Source: Myxococcota bacterium (GTDB lineage: Bacteria > Myxococcota_A > UBA9160 > UBA6930). From it: DNA of 64,000 nt. The DNA is taken from positions 1-64,000 of the forward strand of contig JANQFK010000043.1 in NCBI GenBank assembly GCA_028277885.1, read 5' to 3'. The notes beneath the pieces were generated by a model. That model made no database searches. It was not told the DNA's origin and was given only the letters and a program-made list of their open reading frames with translations. Shown in pieces: positions 7,683 through 16,194 of this stretch (within the stretch, counting starts at the first letter, position 1; each line of letters begins with the position of its first letter). Made by a program: the position numbers and the translations under genes.

Positions 7683-8416
7683 TCCATCAGCCTCGCGAGC
7701 AGCGGCGGGCGCTGCTTGTCGTCGATCACCCCGATCCCGTCGAGGGTGAGCCGGGCCTCGGCCAGCGCGGTGGAGGGGACCGTGTTGTCGATGGCGATGT
7801 CCTCGCGGCGCACCAGCCCCTCGACGGTCAGGTACTGAAGCTCGTGGTTCACCACGATGCTGCGCCGACCGCGGACGTGGAGGATCCCGCCGGGATGCTC
7901 GGCGAGCACCCGGCACGTCACGATGGCGGTGAGGCGACCCTCGCGGGTGGTCTCGCCGTCGCCCTCGAAGGAGCGCTCGGAGTCGGCCTCGATCACGTTC
8001 ACGTTGGTGGTCGGGTCGACGTCGATGCCCGGATCGTCGACGCCGAACGCATCCAGCACCCAGGTGATGGCCGAGGCGATGGCCTGGCCGAAGCCCACGT
8101 CCGAGGCCACCGTGGCGCCCGCGGTGCTGGAGCTGTCGAGGGTGGTGGTGGCGGCGCCCTCGGCGCTGAAGTTCTCCACCACCTGGACGGTGACGAGGTC
8201 TCCCACGCCCCGCGCCTTGCGGTCGTAGAACAGGAACGAGCCCGAGGTGCGCTGGTCGCGCCAGATCGCACCGGGGCTGGGCTCCGGCGCCGGCGGCAGC
8301 AGCAGCGGCGCGTAGTCCGGCGGCTCCTTGGCCTCGCGCAGCGCCACCTCGACGCAGCCCGTGCCGACGAGCGCGACCAGGCCCAGTGCCAGGAGCGTCG
8401 GCCTAGTAGGCGACAC
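7664..8416 (-). CDS. flgH: Flagellar L-ring lipoprotein FlgH
   Basis: This 250-residue protein forms the outer-membrane L-ring. The signal peptide ends in a lipobox, LVGTGC, giving Cys21 as the lipidation site. Family motifs include SFLFYDRKARGVGDLVTVQV and, near the end, VNHELQYLTVEGLVRREDI and LARLMDWLYPF. A central insertion of about 45 residues (around 95-140) contains an acidic GVDDPGIDVDPTTN run. The GTG start lies 14 bases inside flgA. P- and L-ring genes together confirm an outer membrane. Confidence 0.93.
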   Translation of the reverse strand: MSPTRPTLLALGLVALVGTGCVEVALREAKEPPDYAPLLLPPAPEPSPGAIWRDQRTSGSFLFYDRKARGVGDLVTVQVVENFSAEGAATTTLDSSSTAGATVASDVGFGQAIASAITWVLDAFGVDDPGIDVDPTTNVNVIEADSERSFEGDGETTREGRLTAIVTCRVLAEHPGGILHVRGRRSIVVNHELQYLTVEGLVRREDIAIDNTVPSTALAEARLTLDGIGVIDDKQRPPLLARLMDWLYPF

Positions 8417-9101
8417 GCACCACCCCTTCGCCGGCGACGCGGCCCGTGAGCTCGCGGCCGGAGTCGCGGTTCACCACCCGGATCCAGTCGCCGTCGTAGC
8501 CGTCGGCCCGCGCCTCGCCCCGGGCCTCGATGCGGAGCGAGCCCCGCTCGAGCTCCAGGCGCACCGCCTCGCCGCGCACCACCAGGGGCGCCGCCTCGAT
8601 CCAGCCGTCGGCGAGGGCCTGGCCGGCGCGCAGGCTGCGGCGCACGCGCTGCCCCGTGAGAGCGGTCCCGGCGGCGAGCCAGCCCTCGGGCAGCTCGGAG
8701 GCGTCGCGTGTCTCGACGCGGACGTCGTCGGCGCCGAGGGTCTCCCCGCGCCGCAGGCTGCGCGCCGCCACCAGAACCTGCCGCTCCATGCGCACGCGCA
8801 CGGTGACCACGCCGCGCTTGAGCTCGCGGTCGCCGGAGACGATGGCGACGCTGACGGGCACCCGGCCCTCGAAGCGCTCGCGCGGATGGGCGGAGAGGCG
8901 GTAGTCGAGGGAGCCCGCGCGGGCCACGGCCTCGGGCACCGCGAAGTCCGCCAGCGGCGGCACCTCGACACTCGTCGGCGGCTCCGGCGCGTGCCGGCGC
9001 ACGAAGCCCTCGATGGCATCGCGGAGGGCCGTCTCCGCCGACGCGGCGGAGCCCAGGCCCGCCAGCAGCCCGACGAGCAGGACGAATCGCGTGCCGCGCA
9101 T
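8403..9101 (-). CDS. flgA: FlgA, chaperone for P-ring assembly
   Basis: This 232-residue periplasmic protein has a signal peptide (FVLLVGLLAGLGSAASA) and a C-terminal SAF domain, with LVAARSLRRGETLGADDVRV and GQRVRRSLRAGQALADGWIE (the start of that stretch overlaps the fold's core). FlgA binds FlgI subunits before they form the ring. The TGATG junction with flgG and the 14-base overlap with flgH show tight coupling. Placement of flgA between flgG and flgH, not divergent as in enterics, is common in Deltaproteobacteria. Confidence 0.9.
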   Translation of the reverse strand: MRGTRFVLLVGLLAGLGSAASAETALRDAIEGFVRRHAPEPPTSVEVPPLADFAVPEAVARAGSLDYRLSAHPRERFEGRVPVSVAIVSGDRELKRGVVTVRVRMERQVLVAARSLRRGETLGADDVRVETRDASELPEGWLAAGTALTGQRVRRSLRAGQALADGWIEAAPLVVRGEAVRLELERGSLRIEARGEARADGYDGDWIRVVNRDSGRELTGRVAGEGVVRVAY

Positions 9102-9886
9102 CAGCGCTGCAGCGAGGTGGCGATCTGGAGCATCTGGTCGCCGGCCTGGATGACGCGGGAGTTCACCTCGAAGGCGCGCTGGGCGAGGATCATCTGCACC
9201 AGCTCCTCCGCGATGTTCACGTTCGAGGACTCGAGGAAGCCCTGGGAGATCCGCCCGAAGCCGATCTCGCCGGGAGCCCCGGCCTCGGGATCCCCCGAGG
9301 CCTCGCTGGGCGTCACCAGGTTGTTCCCCATCGCGACCAGGCCCGCGGGGTTGGCGAAGCGCGTGAGCTCGAGGCGACCGAGCTGGGTGGGCTGCGTGCT
9401 ACCCGCCACCAGTGCGGACACGGTGCCGTCGTCGAGGATCGTGATCGACAGGGCTTCGATGGGAACCTGGATGTTCGGCACCAGGGGGAAGCCCTGGGAG
9501 TTGACCAGGTTGCCGTCGCGATCGAGCTGGAAGGTGCCGTCCCGCGTGAAGAAGGTCTCGCCACCGGGCCGCTGGATCTGGAAGAAGCCCTCTCCGTCGA
9601 CGGCCAGGTCGAGGTCCCGCCCGGTGCTCAGGAGCTGCCCCTGGCCGTACAGCTTGCCGATCGCGCCGAGCCTCACGCCGTGGCCCACCTGGGCTCCCGT
9701 CGGCAGGCTCGTCCCGTCGGCCGCGGTGGCTCCCGGTGCGCGCAGGATCTCGTAGAAGAGGTCCTGGAACTCCGCGCGCCCCTTCTTGAAGCCGGACGTC
9801 GTCACGTTGGCCAGGTTGTCGGCCACGGTGTCGATGCGGACCTGCTGGGCCTCCATCCCCGTGGCGGCGGTGAAGAGCGCGCGCAT
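9101..9886 (-). CDS. flgG: Flagellar distal rod protein FlgG
   Basis: FlgG, 261 residues, builds the distal rod. It has the rod N-terminal motif MRALFTAATGMEAQQVRIDT then VADNLANVTTSGFKKGRAEF, the central LDLAVDGEGFFQIQRPGG and FTRDGTFQLDRDGNLVNSQG motifs shared with hook proteins, and the C-terminal ELVQMILAQRAFEVNSRVIQ helix. The length is the family norm. The start overlaps flgF by one base (TAATG). Confidence 0.96.
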   Translation of the reverse strand: MRALFTAATGMEAQQVRIDTVADNLANVTTSGFKKGRAEFQDLFYEILRAPGATAADGTSLPTGAQVGHGVRLGAIGKLYGQGQLLSTGRDLDLAVDGEGFFQIQRPGGETFFTRDGTFQLDRDGNLVNSQGFPLVPNIQVPIEALSITILDDGTVSALVAGSTQPTQLGRLELTRFANPAGLVAMGNNLVTPSEASGDPEAGAPGEIGFGRISQGFLESSNVNIAEELVQMILAQRAFEVNSRVIQAGDQMLQIATSLQR

Positions 9887-10632
9887 TACTCGGATACCTC
9901 CTGGATCAGGCGGTCGGTGGCCTGGTCGTCGGTCTGGAGAATCTGCATGGTTGCGTCGTAGGAACGCTGGAGGAGCATGAGCACCGCCATCTCGTGGACG
10001 GGCTGGACGTTCGAGCGCTCGAGGCTGGCCTCGAGCAGCTGGGGCGACTCGATCGGAAGGCCGACGATCTCGGCGGGAGCCCGGAACAGGGAGCTCCCCT
10101 CCTTCTGGAGCAGCGGCAGGTCGGCGGGATCGAACTCCACCACCCGCAGGCTGTCCACCAGCTGGCCCTCCTCGTCCACGACCTCGCCGCTCGCCTGGAT
10201 CCGCCCCGACCTGCCACCCAGGGAGATCGGGCCGCCCTCGCCCAGCACCGCGTAGCCGTCGGGCGTGGCCAGGTTGCCGTCCCGGTCCACCGCGAAGGAG
10301 CCCGCGCGCGTGTAGCGGACGCCGGCCGGCGTATCCACGGCGAAGAAGCCCGGGCCCTGGATCGCCACGTCGAGGGGCGCACCGGTGCGCTGGGCGCCGC
10401 CGAAGGCGTGGTTGGTGGCCGACTCCCGCGGCAGCACGAAGACGCGAGCCGTCTCACCCTCGAGCTGGCGACCCTCGGGGTCGAGGAGCGCGGACTCGAG
10501 GGCCGCGTGGAAGACGGCGCGATCGGCCTTGAAGCCGGTCGTGTCGGCGTTGGCCAGGTTGTTGGCGACGACCTCGAGCTGGCGCAGCCGCGAGACCGCG
10601 CCGGAGGCCGAGATGTAGATGCTGTCTCCCAC
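9886..10632 (-). CDS. flgF: Flagellar proximal rod protein FlgF
   Basis: FlgF, 248 residues, is a proximal rod subunit. The N-terminus MGDSIYISASGAVSRLRQLE, VVANNLANADTTGFKADRAV and the C-terminal MAVLMLLQRSYDATMQILQ are rod-family features. The GTG at 10632 is chosen over an ATG at 10659. It has GGAGGA 8 bases upstream, and the ATG at 10659 would sit on the -12 box of the sigma-54 promoter and so upstream of the transcript. It is the first gene of the flgFGAHIJNKL-csrA-fliW transcript. Confidence 0.93.
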   Translation of the reverse strand: MGDSIYISASGAVSRLRQLEVVANNLANADTTGFKADRAVFHAALESALLDPEGRQLEGETARVFVLPRESATNHAFGGAQRTGAPLDVAIQGPGFFAVDTPAGVRYTRAGSFAVDRDGNLATPDGYAVLGEGGPISLGGRSGRIQASGEVVDEEGQLVDSLRVVEFDPADLPLLQKEGSSLFRAPAEIVGLPIESPQLLEASLERSNVQPVHEMAVLMLLQRSYDATMQILQTDDQATDRLIQEVSE

Positions 10633-10659
10633 GGGCAGCTTCCTCCGCCAGGGGACCAA

Positions 10660-10675
10660 AGCAAGTGGCGTGCCG
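10660..10675 (-). promoter_or_regulatory. Sigma-54 promoter of the flgF operon
   Basis: The minus strand reads CGGCACG, four bases, TTGCT, which differs from the TGGCACG-N4-TTGCW consensus only in the first T. GG and GC are at the right spacing. The start site should be near 10649, only about 17 bases before the flgF GTG, with the Shine-Dalgarno just inside the transcript. Confidence 0.75.
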
Positions 10676-10755
10676 GCGCGAGAGTCCAGCAGCGCGTGCG
10701 AGGCCGGTGCGCCCGCGTGGAGTGGGAAGAATCTTCCGCGCCGACCTTCCCGGCC

Positions 10756-10770
10756 GTTCCAGGTTGAAAG
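10756..10770. promoter_or_regulatory. Degenerate GTTTC-N5-GAAAC site upstream of the flgF promoter
   Basis: GTTCC-AGGTT-GAAAG matches the motif seen at 1285 and 21933 in 8 of 10 half-site positions, with the same 5-base spacing. It is centred about 115 bp upstream of the predicted flgF start site, a suitable place for a sigma-54 enhancer. It is weaker than the other two. Confidence 0.3.
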
Positions 10771-10789
10771 GCCTCGGCCGAGGCGCGCC

Positions 10790-11005
10790 TCAGACGCGGA
10801 CGTCGAGGCGCGTGCCCTTCTTCTCGTCGCCGGCGTCCTCGGCGGGCTCCTCGCGGTCCGCCTCGGGAGCCTCGGGGACGTCGGGCTCGGGTCGCCGCGC
10901 GGGCTCGCGCTTCTCGCGGCGGCGCTTCTCGCCCTTCGGCTTGCCGGACGTCGCGGGGGGAACCCGGTCGAGGGGGGAGATGCGACCGATGCCGTCCCCC
11001 TCCAC
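10790..11005 (-). CDS. Small charged protein between flhG and flgF, unknown
   Basis: I do not recognise this 71-residue protein. It is highly charged and proline-rich, with a basic stretch (KPKGEKRRREKREPARR) followed by an acidic one (PEAPEADREEPAEDAGDEKK) and the tail GTRLDVRV. It has no membrane segment and no Cys. The GTG start lies 3 bases after the flhG stop, so it is probably read with flhG. The place is where fliA (sigma-28) usually sits in related gene orders. It may be disordered and only weakly translated; the conserved-looking C-terminal GTRLDVRV is the best reason to believe it. Confidence 0.5.
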   Translation of the reverse strand: MEGDGIGRISPLDRVPPATSGKPKGEKRRREKREPARRPEPDVPEAPEADREEPAEDAGDEKKGTRLDVRV

Positions 11006-11008
11006 GGC

Positions 11009-11842
11009 TCAGGAGCCGCCCGCGTTCGCGGGTCGCCGCACGTCGCGCAGCAGGTCCCGGGCCAGCGCGACCAGGTGGCGCGACGACTTCGCCGCCGGGA
11101 AGGCCTCCACGACCGCGCTCTGGCGCGCCACGGCGTCGGCGAGACGTGGATCCCGGGGCAGGAACCCCCGGAAGCCGAGGCTCGCGCCGAGGAAGCGGCC
11201 CGCGAGGCGCGCCAGGCGCTCGTGGGTGGCGTGGGCGGCGAGCTCGTCGCGCGCCGCGTTCACCACCAGCTCCACGGGAAGGCCGGGCGCCTCGGTGTGG
11301 AGCACCTTCAGGGTCGCGTAGGCGTCCGCGAAGGCGGTGGGCTCGGGCGTGGTGAGCAGCAGGGCGCGCCGGCAGCTCGCGGCGAGCGACACCACGGCGG
11401 GCCCGACCCCGGCGCCGGCGTCCACCAGCGCCAGGTCGTAGCGCTCGGCGAGGCGCCAGAGCGGCGCCAGCAGCGGGGCCAGCTCGCGGGGACGCAGCGC
11501 CGGCAGGTCGCAGCGACCCGCCGCCGCGGGCAGCACGTGGATGCCCCGCGGTCCCTCGAGCCGAGCCTCTTCGAGCCGGCAGCGGCCCTCCAGCACGTCG
11601 GCGAGGGTGAGGGTCGGGGTGAGGCCGAGGAGCACGTCGAGGTTCGCGAGGCCGAGGTCCCCATCCACCAGCAGCACGCGTGCGCCCTGCCCCGCCGCCG
11701 CCACGGCGAGGTTCGCCACCAGGTTGGTCTTGCCGACGCCTCCCTTGCCGCTCACCACAGCGATCAGCGAGTCCGGCAGCGAGGCGGCGTCGCGCACCGG
11801 CGCGGCGACGCCGGGCATCGGGACCACGGGAAACTCGCTCAT
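11009..11842 (-). CDS. flhG: FlhG (MinD-like ATPase controlling flagellar number)
   Basis: This 277-residue ParA/MinD-family ATPase limits flagellar number and works with FlhF at the pole. The deviant Walker A IAVVSGKGGVGKTNLVANLA starts near residue 26, followed by VLLVDGDLGLANLDVLLGL (Walker A-prime/switch I) and YDLALVDAGAGVG (Walker B). Right after the start comes FPVVPMPG; the usual DQA[E/D]xLR activation helix is not evident. It overlaps flhF by 4 bases (ATGA). FlhG also restrains the master sigma-54 activator in Vibrio and Pseudomonas; here the activator lies in the same transcript direction. Confidence 0.92.
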   Translation of the reverse strand: MSEFPVVPMPGVAAPVRDAASLPDSLIAVVSGKGGVGKTNLVANLAVAAAGQGARVLLVDGDLGLANLDVLLGLTPTLTLADVLEGRCRLEEARLEGPRGIHVLPAAAGRCDLPALRPRELAPLLAPLWRLAERYDLALVDAGAGVGPAVVSLAASCRRALLLTTPEPTAFADAYATLKVLHTEAPGLPVELVVNAARDELAAHATHERLARLAGRFLGASLGFRGFLPRDPRLADAVARQSAVVEAFPAAKSSRHLVALARDLLRDVRRPANAGGS

Positions 11843-13062
11843 GGCTGGACTCCGAGGACCCGGCAGGCGAGCTGGTGCGGGTCCGGCACGAGGAGGTCGT
11901 CGGGGACGCGCTGGCCCGCCCCGAGCCAGGTGAGCGGCGGCGCGTCGCCGTCGAGGAGCAGGTTGGCGAGGTTGCCGAGGTCGCCGCTCTCGTCGAGGCG
12001 GGTCACCACGAGGCCGTCGGGCTCGAGGGGACGGAACCAGGCCACGCTGCGCGCGAGATCGCTCTCCTTGGTGGTGGCCGAGACCACGAGGTTCACCCGC
12101 ACCGAGCGGCCCAGTGCGCCGCGCAGGCGACGCAGCTCTCCCAGTGCGGCGGCGTCCCGGGGGCTGCGACCGGCGGTGTCGACGAGCAGCCGGCGGCCGC
12201 CGCTGCGCTTCGCCGCCTCGACGAGGGCCTGCTCCGAGACCGCCACGGAGAAGGGCAGCTCGAGGCCCTCCGCGTAGGCGCGCAGCGCCGCGTCGCCGCC
12301 GACCCGGTGGGCGTCGGCGCTCACCAGTGCGGGTCCGACCGCGCCGGGCTCCCGCGCCGCCACCTTGGCGAGGCTGGTGGTCTTGCCCGCGCCCGTCGGC
12401 CCCACGAAGAGCGTGCGGGGCGGATCGTCCTCCCGGGGCGGGGCGAGGCGGGAGTCGAGGCGGGCGGCCAGGCTCTGGACCAGCGCCCGCTCCTCGCACT
12501 CGCCCTCGGAGGCGCGCAGCCGCGCCTCGGCGACCAGCGGCTCGGCGTGCTCCCGGGCGATCCCCGCCGCCACCAGCCGCCGGGTCCACGGCGACTCGCT
12601 GGCGCCAGGCTCGGGGCGCGCGAAGGCCCGCGCCACCCGGCGCAGCTCGGCGATCTCGGCGGCCAGGGGCGCGGCGGGGGCCGGGACCGCGGGGCCCGGC
12701 GCCACGCCCAGCTGCTCCACGGCGCGACGCAGCGCGCTCACCTCCGCCTCGAGGGGCTCGATCAGCGCGCGCGTCCAGCGCAGCTCGCGCCAGGATGCGT
12801 CGGGGGCCACGCGCGGTGCGGCGGGCGGCGCCGCAGCGGGCCCGGACGCACCCGCGGCCGGCGCCGGCGCGACCGCGGCGCGGCGCACGTCGCGGTCCAC
12901 GGCGGCGGTCACCTCGACCACGCCGCGACCGAAGCGGCCGAAGAGCCCGCCCTGGCGCCGCACCTGGCGCGTGGAGAGCACCAGGGCGTCGGGGCCCAGG
13001 GCCTCGCGCACCTGGGCCAGGGCCTCGGGGAGGGTCGCGGCCTCGAAGCGCTTAACGTGCAT
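11839..13062 (-). CDS. flhF: FlhF, SRP-type GTPase for polar flagellum placement
   Basis: FlhF, 407 residues, is the third SRP-family GTPase and sets the position of the flagellum. The B domain begins MHVKRFEAATLPEALAQVRE. An Ala/Pro-rich linker (about 75-110) follows, then the N domain, then the G domain with FVGPTGAGKTTSLAKVAA (G1), SADAHRVGGDAALRAYAEGL and LLVDTAGRSPRD (G3). DESGDLGNL near the end is the closing loop. FlhF and FlhG together point to polar flagella. It overlaps flhA by 11 bases. Confidence 0.95.
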   Translation of the reverse strand: MHVKRFEAATLPEALAQVREALGPDALVLSTRQVRRQGGLFGRFGRGVVEVTAAVDRDVRRAAVAPAPAAGASGPAAAPPAAPRVAPDASWRELRWTRALIEPLEAEVSALRRAVEQLGVAPGPAVPAPAAPLAAEIAELRRVARAFARPEPGASESPWTRRLVAAGIAREHAEPLVAEARLRASEGECEERALVQSLAARLDSRLAPPREDDPPRTLFVGPTGAGKTTSLAKVAAREPGAVGPALVSADAHRVGGDAALRAYAEGLELPFSVAVSEQALVEAAKRSGGRRLLVDTAGRSPRDAAALGELRRLRGALGRSVRVNLVVSATTKESDLARSVAWFRPLEPDGLVVTRLDESGDLGNLANLLLDGDAPPLTWLGAGQRVPDDLLVPDPHQLACRVLGVQP

Positions 13063-15109
13063 CGGCCAGCCCCACGCGTCCCGCCGCGATCACCTTCACG
13101 TCCGGCGGGAGCTCGTTGTGGGAGAGCACGGCGAGGCGGGGCACCACCCGGGCCAGCAGCCCGCGCAGCGGGGCGCGCAGGGTCTGGGAGGTGAGCAGCA
13201 CCGGCGGCTTGCCGTCGGCGCTCGCGGTGGCGCCCACGCCGTTCTCGATGCCCCGCACCAGGCGGTCCAGCACCCCGGCGTCCACGGCCAGGAACGAGCC
13301 GCCCTCGGTGCGCTGGACGCCGCCGCGCAGCTGCTCCTCCACGTTCGGGTCGAGGTGGATCACGCGCAGCCCACCCTCGGCGTCCACGTAGGGGCGCGTC
13401 ACCGTGCGACCGAGCCGCTCGCGCACCAGGTCCGTGAGCAGGTCCGGGTCCTGGATGCGCTGGGCGTACTCCGCGAGCGTCTCGAGGATGCTGCCGAGGT
13501 CGCGGATCGAGACCCCCTCGGAGAGCAGCGAGCGCAGCGTGCGGTGGAGCGTCGAGAGCGGGACGATGGCCGGGACGATCTCCTCCACCACCTTGGGCGC
13601 CTGGGCGGAGAAGGCCTCCAGCAGCTCACCCACCTGCTGCCGGCTCAGCAGCTCGGCGGCGTGGCCGCGGATCGCCTCGGCGAGGTGGGTGGCGAGGGCG
13701 GCGGGCGCGTCCACCACCGCGTAGCCCGCCGCCACGGCGCGCTCGCGGTCACGCTCCTGGATCCAGCGCGCGGGCAGGCCGAAGGCCGGGTCGCGGGTCA
13801 CGATCCCCGGCACCTCGGGCGCATCGGGAGAGGGCTGGAGCGCGAGGGCACGGCCCGGCGGGATCTGGCCGGTGGCGACGCGGTTGCCGCGCACCAGGAT
13901 CGCGTAGGCGCCGGGCTCGAGCTGGAGGTTGTCGCGGATGTGGACCAGCGGGATCACGAAGCCGAGCTCCGTGGCGAGCTGCTTGCGGGTGGCGCGCACC
14001 CGCGCCAGCAGCTCGCCGCCGCGCGCGGCGTCCACCAGCGGGATCAGCCCGTAGCCGATCTCGAGCTCGAGCTCGTCGAGGGCCAGGGCGCCGCGGATCT
14101 CCTCCTCGGGGCTCGGGACCGGGGCCGCGGGCTCGCTGGGCTCGGCGGGCTCGTCGGGGCGCTCCCGGCGCAGCCACGCGGCGAGGCCGCCGGCGCCCCC
14201 GGCCAGGGCCGCAAAGGGCACGAAGGGCAGCCCCGGCACCAGGGCGAGGCTGCCCAGCATGCCGGCCACGATGCCGAGGGCCCGGGGCTGGAGCACCACC
14301 TGGGTGCGCAGCTCGTCGGCCAGGGGCGCGCCGCCCGCCGCGCGGCTCACCACCACGCCCGCCGCGGTGGAGACCACCAGGGCCGGGACCTGGCCCACCA
14401 GCCCGTCGCCGACGGTGAGGATCGTGTAGGTCTCGACGGCCTCGCCCACGGGCATGCCCGCCTGGAGCACCCCCACCGCGAAGCCGCCCAGGATGTTGAC
14501 GGCCAGGATCAGCAGGCTCGCGATGGCGTCGCCCTTCACGAACTTGCTGGCGCCGTCCATCGCGCCGTAGAAGTCCGCCTCGCGCTGGATCTCCGAGCGG
14601 CGGGTGCGCGCCTCGGCGTCGTCGATCACCCCCTGGTTCAGGTCTGCATCGATCGCCATCTGCTTGCCCGGCATGGCGTCGAGGGTGAAGCGCGCCGCCA
14701 CCTCGGCGATACGGCCCGAGCCCTTGGCGATCACCACGAAGTTGATCACCACGAAGATCAGGAAGACGATGATGCCGACCAGGTAGTTGCCGCCCACCGT
14801 GATGTCGCCGAAGGCCTGGATGACGCGGCCCGCGGCCTGGGAGCCCTCGGAGCCGTGGAGCAGGATCAGGCGCGTGCTCGCCACGTTCAGCCCGAGGCGC
14901 AGCAGCGTGATCATCAGCAGCAGGGAGGGGAACACCGAGAACTCGAGGGGCCGGTCGGTGTAGAGCGCGACCAGCATCACGAGCAGCGAGACGGTGAGCG
15001 AGAAGGAGAGCAGCAGGTCGAGGGCGCTCGACGGCAGCGGCACCACCAGGAGCGCGAGGATCCAGAAGAACGCGAGGGCGAGCAGGGCCTCGGAGCGGCG
15101 CAGCTTCAC
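13052..15109 (-). CDS. flhA: FlhA, flagellar export gate protein
   Basis: FlhA, 685 residues, forms the nonameric cytoplasmic ring of the type III export gate. Eight membrane segments lie in the first 330 residues. The FHIPEP signature between them reads ARFTLDAMPGKQMAIDADLN, with the strictly conserved basic and acidic residues of the proton-driven gate. The C-terminal cytoplasmic domain has TLHRTLRSLLSEGVSIRDLG, typical of the family. The GTG start overlaps flhB by 4 bases. Confidence 0.97.
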   Translation of the reverse strand: MKLRRSEALLALAFFWILALLVVPLPSSALDLLLSFSLTVSLLVMLVALYTDRPLEFSVFPSLLLMITLLRLGLNVASTRLILLHGSEGSQAAGRVIQAFGDITVGGNYLVGIIVFLIFVVINFVVIAKGSGRIAEVAARFTLDAMPGKQMAIDADLNQGVIDDAEARTRRSEIQREADFYGAMDGASKFVKGDAIASLLILAVNILGGFAVGVLQAGMPVGEAVETYTILTVGDGLVGQVPALVVSTAAGVVVSRAAGGAPLADELRTQVVLQPRALGIVAGMLGSLALVPGLPFVPFAALAGGAGGLAAWLRRERPDEPAEPSEPAAPVPSPEEEIRGALALDELELEIGYGLIPLVDAARGGELLARVRATRKQLATELGFVIPLVHIRDNLQLEPGAYAILVRGNRVATGQIPPGRALALQPSPDAPEVPGIVTRDPAFGLPARWIQERDRERAVAAGYAVVDAPAALATHLAEAIRGHAAELLSRQQVGELLEAFSAQAPKVVEEIVPAIVPLSTLHRTLRSLLSEGVSIRDLGSILETLAEYAQRIQDPDLLTDLVRERLGRTVTRPYVDAEGGLRVIHLDPNVEEQLRGGVQRTEGGSFLAVDAGVLDRLVRGIENGVGATASADGKPPVLLTSQTLRAPLRGLLARVVPRLAVLSHNELPPDVKVIAAGRVGLADAR

Positions 15110-16194
15110 GGCGTCGGGCTCCAGCCGCGGTGGTGCCCGGGCCGCAGCCGGTACACGTAGGCGAGCACCTCGGCGACCGCCTGGTAGAGCGCCTCGGGGA
15201 CCTCGCGGCCCACCTCCGCGGTGCGGTGGAGGGTGCGGGCCAGGGGCGCGTTCTCCACCACGGGCACCCCGTTCTCCTCGGCGACCTCGCGGATCCGGCG
15301 CGCCACGTGGTTGCGGCCCTTGGCGAGCACCTTGGGGGCGCCCATCTCGCTGCGTTCGTACTGGAGCGCGACCGCGTAGTGGGTGGGGTTCGTCACCACC
15401 ACGTCGGCCTCGGCCACCGAGGCGATCATGCGCTGGCGCGAGAGCTCCATCTGGCGCGCCCGGAAGCGCTTGCGCACCTGGGGGCTTCCCTCGCGCTGCT
15501 TGGCCTCGTCGCGCACCTCCTTGAGGCTCATGCGCAGGCGCTTCTCGTAGCGCCAGCGCTGGTAGAGCACGTCGAAGGCCGCCATCACGGCCAGCGCGCC
15601 GAGCACCGCCAGCCCCACGCGGCGCGCCAGGCTCCCGGCCACGCCGAGGCCGGCGCCCAGGCTGGCGCCGGAGAGGCCGAGCACCGCGCCGATCTCGTCA
15701 CGGACCAGCCAGGCGGCGAGGCTCCCCACCACCACGATCTTGAACGCCGACTTCCCCAGCTCGAAGAGCCGGTCGAGGTTCACGAGGCGCTGGAAGCCCT
15801 TGATCGGGTCGAGGCGCTCGGGCTTGGGCTGGAGCGCCTCCAGGGTGAAGAGAGGGCCCACCTGGGCGAGCTGGGTCAGGGCCGCCGCGGCGAACAGCAC
15901 GGCGAGCACGGGCAGCATCGCGAGCCCCACCACCGCGGCGTGGCGCAGCAGGGTGGCGTGGAAGTCGGCGAGGGTGCTCGGCGCCAGGGCCGCGCCGCCC
16001 CAGGCCCCGCGCGCCTGGCCCACCACGGCGTCGAGCAGGCCGAGGCCCAGGAACGAGCCGCCCGCCAGCAGCGCGGCCAGCAGCACCGCCACGCTGGGAA
16101 GCTCGCGGCTCTGGGCCACGTCGCCCTTGTTGCGCGCGTCCTCCTTCCTCTTCGGCGTCGCGGGCTCGGTCTTCTCGGCCTGGTCCTGGGGCAT
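15106..16194 (-). CDS. flhB: FlhB, export switch protein
   Basis: FlhB, 362 residues, switches export from rod/hook to filament substrates. It starts with the charged EKTEPATPKRKEDARNKGDV segment typical of the family and has four membrane helices. The autocleavage motif NPTH is present in VVTNPTHYAVALQYERSEMG, followed by APKVLAKGRNHVARRIREVA. Cleavage between N and P is needed for the switch. It abuts fliR and overlaps flhA. Confidence 0.96.
   Translation of the reverse strand: MPQDQAEKTEPATPKRKEDARNKGDVAQSRELPSVAVLLAALLAGGSFLGLGLLDAVVGQARGAWGGAALAPSTLADFHATLLRHAAVVGLAMLPVLAVLFAAAALTQLAQVGPLFTLEALQPKPERLDPIKGFQRLVNLDRLFELGKSAFKIVVVGSLAAWLVRDEIGAVLGLSGASLGAGLGVAGSLARRVGLAVLGALAVMAAFDVLYQRWRYEKRLRMSLKEVRDEAKQREGSPQVRKRFRARQMELSRQRMIASVAEADVVVTNPTHYAVALQYERSEMGAPKVLAKGRNHVARRIREVAEENGVPVVENAPLARTLHRTAEVGREVPEALYQAVAEVLAYVYRLRPGHHRGWSPTP

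Noticed and set aside
10633..10659. ATG at 10659 as the flgF start
   Set aside because: It would lie on the -12 box of the sigma-54 promoter, upstream of the transcript; the GTG at 10632 has a good ribosome site.
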